DNA of 64,000 nt from Anas platyrhynchos (lineage: Eukaryota; Chordata; Aves; Anseriformes; Anatidae), in assembly GCF_047663525.1 (NCBI RefSeq), contig NC_092587.1:146560001-146624000 (forward strand), in the 5' to 3' direction. Under the pieces are notes generated by a model. That model worked only from the letters and a program-made list of their open reading frames with translations. It searched no databases and was not told where the DNA came from. Position 1 is the first letter of the stretch; the number at the start of each line of letters is the position of its first letter. Below are positions 48,113 to 55,162 of the stretch, piece by piece. A program made the position numbers and the translations under genes.

Positions 48113-51100
48113 AGCAGCTACCAAGAAAACAAGTGAGAACTGAACAAGCATATATAATATTTTCCCCCCTAGTTTCCCAGCTTCTGACTGGGTGACTTCC
48201 TGAGCCGGACACTACTTTTTTTTTCCCTGTATATATTTTTTTAACCTATTCTCAGTGAGTCACTCTTCTGTTAACTTCCCCAGCCACCAGGGAAAACCCA
48301 CATCAGCTCCAGCCTCTGGCAAGGAGCACCACAGGCCCGCTGTCAGTTTTAGAAGCAGTCCTCGTGGTGTATTTTGAAGTTGCCCTCCACCTGCCTCAGC
48401 CCTTAGCCCTGCGTGGTAGGAGGCAACCACCAGCTCCAGCACGCTCTGGCTGTGCCTCTCCCTGCTGCCTCTCTCCCTACAAACCTCTGGTTTGGGGCAG
48501 AGCCTTTTCTCCTTTCCCACAGCACTGCAGTGCCCACCAGCTAAAGCATCTTGCTGGCGCCTGTGTGGAAGGTAATAGTGCGTGACTGCAGCCTTTCTTG
48601 ACCGCACTCTGGCTGTGGTGAACTGCCTTGCAGAAATCCTGATACTGTGTTCTCCTGAATCTGCCAGGGATAGGCTTCTTAGAATTTTTTTTTCTCATCT
48701 TGAATATGAGCATTTAAATCACCGCTTTTACATAATAACAGAAATCTCTCTTCATCCGAGCAGGCTGTCTGTATCTGGCTTAGCTGTAGAGAGTATCAGA
48801 TATACAGCCCTACTACTGACAGATGTTTTCTGCTCTTCGTAATATACAGTTGTGTTCCACAATGTTTTTCATTTATCAATGAACTTTTGATTAGATAAGA
48901 AACCTATTTTATGGGCTTGCTATTTCGAGACCAGCTAGAATAAAACTAAAGATACCATCCAGTAACCTTGTAAGTGTTTGCTTTAGATGTTTCTCAGGAA
49001 GCTAATTATTTCAGTTTCCATAGTCGGCTCGTTTTGATGTCTTCACTATTCAACACACATCCTGTTAAGAGTTGTCTTTAACTCTGTTGTCTTCTTTGTT
49101 CTGTACAGTGCCAAGCACTTTGAGAGAGGCCGAATCAATACTAAGTAACAATGGATGTTTTTTAGCTGTAATTCCAGGTTTAGCTGTCATGGATGAAACT
49201 GCCAACAGATCAGAAGAACCGAGAAACTTTTTCTTTCCCTGATGGTTTCAGAAGGCTTAGTGCCGCTGGTATTCCGACTAGCTTTAATTTAGCACTTAGT
49301 CTAGAAATGTCTATGTCCTGAAAAAAAAAAAAAAATCTGAGGGTAGTAAAGGCTATACAGTTATTATTAATAATAATAATAATTTAATGCCTGAAATAAA
49401 TAGTTAACATTGTTAACACTTTAGATTTGGTTTAATGCAGCAGAATAAATTCATTGGAACTGTGGAAAGTGTCCTGCAACCAATATATTATAACCATAGC
49501 TGATATATTATAATCATAAATTATGTACCTTAGAAAAAAGTAAAAGACATTCTCAGAAACAGCCTGTGGCTGTAAGCACAGCTCGACTTACGACACCTAT
49601 AACCACCTCCGTTCCTGATACCCTTATTCCTATCTTGGAGCACATAGAATGAGGTCCTCATCTACCAGAGGAGCGGAATAATATCAGGAAAGGATTTTCT
49701 GCCTCCATTGGGAGACTTGTCTTCTTTGCCATCTGGAGTGGAAGAAGATGCCTTCAGACATTGCCAGCAGCTGGAGCCAGGGGACCAGATCGATACCTGT
49801 TACTTCTGTATTTTCTGCTGACTAGTTAGTAGGAGATGCAGTATGCAGGGGGGTAAATCCCTTCATCAAAATCCCAATGAGGTGTGTCTATCAGAGCTTC
49901 AGGTAGGCTGTTGTTTCAAGGGGGCACAAACATATTTAATATTGTCAGCTCATGTTTTCACCTTTCTCATAGGAGCCATCAAGGTTAAAACTTCCTTCTC
50001 TTAAATACAAGCTGAAACTCAAAGGTAAGGCTGTGACTCCAGAATCCCTTAGAATGAGTTGATATATTTTCTGTACCTGCACATGCAGGAAGGCAATGTT
50101 TCCTTTCTGGGCTTGAGTGAAAGGGAAAAAATGGTAGAAACACACACGTGTTTCAGGTCTGCAACGTTTCTGTGGTGGGCAGGGATGATCTCTGAGTGTT
50201 CTGGCTCACCTGGCTCCTCGTGTGATTTCCAGTTTCCAGTCTCGGGTATTCAGACCAGGATCACATGTAAGACTGGTCCCCAAGAGGTGTGTAGTATCAG
50301 CAGGCAAATCCCAGAGCATGCTTTGTATCACAAATAAAGAGCAAATAAAGCTTATGCTACAAATTTGTTCTTTTCTGTTTATTACTGGGGGATACATGAT
50401 TTGTAACATTTACAGTTTCCCAACGTATTGCTTGGGGTGCTACATTTATCTTAAGAATTAAACCAGGCTGTCTTAGAATTGCCGACAGAGGAGAAAAGCA
50501 GCGTGTGTTGGGTTAACAAGAGCATGTTTCTAGTATCAGTGGCCCATCTAGTCTGATTCTAGTTCAGGAATTTGCAACGGGATCTGGCCCTGAGAAGGTA
50601 AGGGGGGAAGAAATGCTGTGAAGAAACACTACAAACCGAAAGGAAAGACGAGCTAAATCCCCTGCAGTGGACTGAATTTATTCTTAGAACTCTGGAGGAT
50701 TCTGTAATAGACACACTCCAACTTACATTTTATAGTGCTTTTTTTATTTTTACAAAATGTACAAATTCTTTTTGTCTAAGAATCCAATTTAGTTTTTAAA
50801 ATGAGAATAAAAGTTGTCTCATGCTTATTACAAATGCTTGACTCAGAAATGTTGTAAATGCTGAGCAGCCATTCCCCCAAAGTTCAAGAAGAGTATGTTT
50901 TATAAAGGTAATAAATCATCTTGAGATACCTATTCTAGAAGAGTAAGTCTGGGGAAATGAAATAAAACTGCAAAAGAAATTTCAGGATTGGTGGACATAA
51001 AGAACAGTTAATGTAAGAAACTTTCTTGCTCTTACTACGAGCCATTAGGCCCGGACCCTGAGTTTTCAGCACCACTGCTGTTCAGTCGACCTATCCATCA

Positions 51101-51546
51101 GCTGCTCTAGCAGATGCTACTAGTTTAACATCAGACATATTTGGTTCCTGTGCTGCAGTTTACAGAAATAAGCCCGGGATTTTGCATGAATTTGGTCGGA
51201 GGTTGGTCGGAGGTTTGGTTTGTTGGTTGTTTCCAGCTGTTGAGATGCATCTCCTCTGAACTCTTCCTAGATTGTGGAGCCCATGGAATAAGCTCCCCTT
51301 GCTCTGTGTCATCTCCAGCTGTACTTCTGCCTTGGCCTTGTACTGCAATGCACAATTACCGGTTCCAATCAGCATTTTTAGGGCACTTGTAGTGCTAGTG
51401 CTTATTAGGCTCATGAAGTGCAACAGGTGCAAATGGCAGCAGCCAGAAAACACGTGTGAAAGAAGTAGTGAAGTTAGCAGTCTCAAGGCAAGCAGGCAAA
51501 GAGACAGGGAGCTGTAGCCAGTGAAATGCCTGCTTTCCTAAGTAGG

Positions 51547-51595
51547 ATTTTTATTTTTATTTTATTTTTATTTTATTTTATTTTATTTTATTTTA
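51547..51595 (+). repeat. (ATTTT)n pentanucleotide repeat
   Basis: TTTTA units, some with an extra T, over about 49 bp in the CARS2-ING1 intergenic region. Confidence 0.85.
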
Positions 51596-53028
51596 ATGGT
51601 GTGGAAGGCTTAGGTTCAGTGTTTGAGAAGTTATTGAGCTTTTCCTAGGAAGCAGCAGAAGGACAAACTCAGCTAGATTTTTTTTTCTCCAGATTTTAGA
51701 ATGATTAATCCTGTATAATTTATGATACAAGCAGGTATTTCTGGCCCAAATACCTGTAAATGGTATACGCTGTCTAGTGATACCTGTTGCATGAAAGTAC
51801 AAACTATGACTTGTCTCCTGGCCTTAATACTTGCAAAATTCAACTCTGCTCATCTTTTCTGCTAAACTTCTGCAGTTTTGTTTCAAAACTTTCAACCATA
51901 AGCAAGATTAATAGACTTGTAAAATACTACTATCGTCTCCCATGTAAGTACGAATGTAGCCTCGTAAAGAACAAACAGACAAGAAAAACAAATGTGACTG
52001 TAGAAGAAAGGGATTAAGCTATTAAACGGTGAAGAAACAGTACTTTATTAGAAGGAATAACTCATCCGAGTTGTCTGTACCTATAAAGTATAATGACTAG
52101 TGATGAGAAGATGCTATCTTTTCTAATAAAGGGGGACACCGCTGTAGTAATTACAGAGTATTTCATACAGCAACATTCAGCTAAGCTAGAGAAAGAGAAT
52201 GGGGGCAGTGTTTCTTACATGTATATATATGTAAGTTGTTATATCCTCAGTATCTGCATTTATGGAATGTGTCTGAAGGTTTTGAAATGGATGCTGCTCG
52301 TATTAAGAATTCTGAACGTTATGCTGATAAAAACATAGCTACCAGAGTATTTATGTTACATAAATGATGTGCTAGATCTACAAAATAAGTTACAGAGCAG
52401 TTGCACGGTTTGTCGCTCTGGTTGCAGGTTCCCTTGGTTCTCACTGCTGTAAATTTAGATCTTCACTATCTACTTTTAGATCTACTTTTGGGCAAATTAC
52501 TGAAGCCTGGCAAGCCACTACTATACTTAGAAGATGCACCTTCCTATTTTTTTTCCTGTGATGATGGACAAAAGTTCTCGCTCAGCAAATCAGTGGGGAT
52601 AATTTGAACCGGTTTATGAAGTGTTATCTCATTTGTACGTGTAATTACTGCCCCGTGTGTGGCACGGTGGTTAACTTTTTTGCAGGAACGGCTCTTCCTG
52701 GGTCTCGCTTGAACTCCCTCTGGATGCCTTTCCTCTGCTGAGCCGCGATTACGGGCTCACAGCCCCGTTAGCTGCCTTTAATCGCCGACAGCGCCTCAGC
52801 GCCTGCCAGGCGTGAGGGAGCCGGGCTGCCCCCGAGCCGGGGGATCGCCGCTGACGCTCCGAGAACACACGAGGCAGAGAGCGGCCTTTCTCGGGGCGGA
52901 GGCAGCAGAGTTTTATTTTTATTTTTTAATTATTTATTTATTTTTTAACAAAACCACGCCCCCACCACCACCACCACGCCGCTGCATTTCCAAGGGCGGG
53001 AGCCGAGCAGCGCCGCCCCCCTCATGCC

Positions 53029-53088
53029 GGAGCCGCCCCTCTCGGACCGGAGCCGCCCCTTTCGGGTCGGAGCCGCCCCCCTCGGGCC
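53029..53088 (+). repeat. 20-bp GC-rich tandem repeat, three copies plus a part
   Basis: Units begin GGAGCCGCCCCTYTCGGRYC at 53029, 53049 and 53069. A degenerate fourth starts at 53089 with GGGGCCGCC. The copies differ at only a few positions. Confidence 0.8.
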
Positions 53089-53193
53089 GGGGCCGCCTCC
53101 GGGGAGCGGGGCTGGGGGCGGTCGCCCCGCGCCGGCCCCTCAGCCCCGAGCAGGCCGCCCGTTGCTAAGGGCCGCGCCGCCCCGGGGGCTGCC

Positions 53194-53205
53194 GGGAAAT
53201 GTAGT
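53194..53205 (-). promoter_or_regulatory. ZNF143/STAF-like element ACTACATTTCCC
   Basis: The plus strand reads GGGAAATGTAGT, and the minus strand closely matches the ACTACAAnTCCC promoter motif. It sits 53 bp from an NRF1 palindrome in a TATA-less CpG block, a usual promoter arrangement. Confidence 0.5.
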
Positions 53206-53256
53206 TCGGGGCCGCCCCCCGCGCACGCCTCCATTTTCTCCCCGCGCCGCTGGCAG

Positions 53257-53268
53257 CGCGCATGCGCA
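53257..53268. promoter_or_regulatory. NRF1-type palindrome CGCGCATGCGCA
   Basis: A full match to the NRF1 consensus (YGCGCAYGCGCR) in the upstream part of the ING1 CpG island. A second copy is at 53702-53713. Confidence 0.6.
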
Positions 53269-53371
53269 CCCCCCCTCCCTCCTCGGTGTCCCCGCCCCCC
53301 CCTGCCCAGGCCGGTATCCCGGGCAGCGCTGTCGCCGCTGAACCCTCCCCCCCCCCCCCCACGGCTGCCTG

Positions 53372-53423
53372 TGATTGGCTGAGCGCGCAGCGGGGCGGGC
53401 TGCGAGCCGCGCGGCGATTGGCT
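53372..53423 (-). promoter_or_regulatory. Pair of inverted CCAAT boxes (ATTGGCT)
   Basis: TGATTGGCT at about 53372 and CGATTGGCT at about 53415 are CCAAT boxes on the minus strand, 43 bp apart, close to NF-Y consensus. They lie about 1 kb upstream of the ING1 coding start. Confidence 0.5.
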
Positions 53424-53593
53424 GGCGGGGCTGCCAGGCGCCGCGGGGCTGATGGCTGCGGCTGCCCGCTGAGGACAGAAGGAGGGAGGGCGGGGACGAG
53501 GCAGGAGGGGGCCGCGCTGCTCCTCAGCGCCCGGCCCCACGGGGGGGGGGGGGGCACGCTGGTCCCGTGAAAGCAAAGCGCCCAACTCGTGGC

Positions 53594-53620
53594 AGGAGGA
53601 GGAGGAGGAGGAGGAGAGGA
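53594..53620 (+). repeat. (GGA)n microsatellite
   Basis: Uninterrupted AGG/GGA repeat of about 24-27 bp followed by further purine-rich sequence. Confidence 0.85.
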
Positions 53621-53701
53621 GGGGAGCGGAGCGGAGCGTGTGTGTGCGCTGCCGTGTCCGTGTGTCCGTCCGTCCGTGTGTACACACGGCGGCGGGCGGG
53701 G

Positions 53702-53713
53702 TGCGCATGCGCC
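53702..53713. promoter_or_regulatory. NRF1-type palindrome TGCGCATGCGCC
   Basis: Second NRF1-consensus site, about 0.7 kb upstream of the ING1 start codon and between the two GGA microsatellites. Confidence 0.55.
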
Positions 53714-53813
53714 ATGCGCGGCGGGGCCCGAATGTTTCCCAAGTGTTTGAAACTGGGCTGCGGGCAGCGCGCCTCCGGCACGGCGGCACCGGCAGGGGAG
53801 GGGAGGGCAGGGC

Positions 53814-53845
53814 AGGAGGAGGAGGAGGAGGAGGAGGAGGAGGAG
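53814..53845 (+). repeat. (GGA)n microsatellite, second copy
   Basis: 32 bp of pure AGG repeat. It is complementary to the (TCC)n at 53941-53969, with 95 bp between. Confidence 0.88.
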
Positions 53846-53940
53846 CAGCCGCGGCGGGGCTGCCCCTGACAGGCACTTCGCAGGGCGCGTTTTGTTTGCG
53901 GAGTGTTTCGGAGGGGCTGGCTCGAGCCCCCCGCCTCCCT

Positions 53941-53944
53941 CCTC

Positions 53945-53969
<25 letters not shown>
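53941..53969 (+). repeat. (CCT)n microsatellite
   Basis: About 29 bp of CCT repeat followed by a C run. It is the complement of the GGA repeat upstream. Confidence 0.88.
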
Positions 53970-53975
<6 letters not shown>

Positions 53976-53981
53976 TCCACG

Positions 53982-54014
53982 CACACTCACACACACACAC
54001 ACACACTCACACAC
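53982..54014 (+). repeat. (CA)n microsatellite
   Basis: CA repeat with two T interruptions (actcac). It is complementary to the (TG)n at 54113-54164, about 98 bp downstream. Confidence 0.88.
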
Positions 54015-54112
54015 GGAGCCCTCCGATTGTTCCCGTGCCGCCTCCTCCGTGAATTACCCACGACGACAGCCATTCAATCAGCTGCTGCTGGCTGGAGGGG
54101 GACTGGCGGAGG

Positions 54113-54164
54113 GTGTGTGTGTGTCTGTGTGTGTGTGTGTGGTGTGTGTGTGTGTGTGTGCGTG
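54113..54164 (+). repeat. (TG)n microsatellite
   Basis: About 52 bp of TG repeat with small interruptions (a tct and a gg). It lies within the presumed ING1 leader or promoter. Confidence 0.88.
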
Positions 54165-54325
54165 CGGCTCCCTCTGCCTCACACGCGAGCACTCCGATGT
54201 AGCAGCTCTCGGCTCCTGGGGGGCGAGCCCATCTCCCCCTCCTGCCTCCTTCAAGGGGGGGAGCAGCACCCGCTGGGCCAGGGGGACGGAGACAGAGAGA
54301 GAGAAGCGCGTGGAGAAGGATCTAT

Positions 54326-54390
54326 TTTTTTTTTATTATTATTTTTTTATTTTTTTTTTTACCCCCCCCCCCTCCTCCTCCTTCCTTCTC
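54326..54390 (+). repeat. T-rich then C-rich tract immediately before the ING1 ATG
   Basis: A T-rich run (54326-54360) switches abruptly to a C run and CCT repeats (54361-54390), ending six bases before the first ATG. In RNA this would be a long U-rich plus C-rich leader. Confidence 0.85.
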
Positions 54391-54401
54391 GCCGGATGAA
54401 A

Positions 54402-54537
54402 ATGTTGAGTCCTGCGAACGGCGAGCAGCTGCACCTCGTGAACTATGTGGAGGATTACCTGGACTCCATCGAGTCGATGCCCTTCGATCTGCAGCGAAAT
54501 GTCTCCTTGATGAGGGAAATTGACGCCAAATATCAAG
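54402..54537 (+). CDS. ING1: ING1 coding exon 1 (exon 1b)
   Basis: 45 codons plus one base, ending ATATCAAG|gtaagt. The start at 54402 (MLSP) is preferred over 54396 because it matches the canonical protein and has A at -3, whereas the first ATG has C at -3. The frame is open upstream of the ATG from at least 53892 through low-complexity sequence, but without an ATG. Confidence 0.95.
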
Positions 54538-55130
54538 GTAAGTGCTCGCCCGGTGCGTGTGTGCCGTGTGGGGCCGGGGGGAGGGCGGCTTCGCTCCTCG
54601 CCCCGGCTCCCCTCGCCCCCCTGCCCCCCGCGGGGTCGGTACTTGGGTTTTGGGGAGCCGGGAGCAGGGGGAGAGCCGGGCGAGGAGAGCCGGGGAGGGA
54701 GAGGGGCTGATCTGCAGCGTTAGCTCTTGTCATGGGGCGGAACAAAAGGTCTCCGGCTCCTCTCATGAAGCAAGGACTCTGCTTTTTCTGTGTAAATCGC
54801 CGGCCGAGAAGGCGGGGGGCAGGGAAGCGGGGTGCGCGCTGCACAAAGCAGAGGAGGGGGGGGGGGACCGCGATGGAAGAGGGGCTGCGGGAGTGGGGGG
54901 GGGGGGTACGGCACAAAGTGCCGTGCGGACGGGGAGATCACAGCACAACATTTAGGAATGTACAGTATTCATTATGGCTGTAGTAGGGGAGAGAGGCAGC
55001 GAGCGAGGGAGGGAGGGAGAGAGGGAGGGGAGGAGAGGAGAGGGGAGGGGAGGGGGGCAGGGAGCGCTCTCCCCGCTCCCTCCCCGGTGGGTTTCGCTTC
55101 ACCCCCTGAAGCAGAGGGCGGGGGGGGGAG

Positions 55131-55162
<32 letters not shown>

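Larger units (their letters stand above)
47446..52700. other. CARS2-ING1 intergenic region
   Basis: After the CARS2 CpG island and the CR1 at 47.8-48.1 kb, the sequence is AT-rich and unique-looking to 52.7 kb. I see no exon with family similarity, only short chance frames, an (AAT)n-like run near 49.37 kb and the (ATTTT)n at 51.55 kb. Confidence 0.6.

Noticed and set aside
53022-54014. 330-codon minus-strand open frame upstream of ING1
   Set aside because: It is composed of translated GGA, CCT and CA microsatellites and CpG-island sequence, with no domain and no splice or promoter support.
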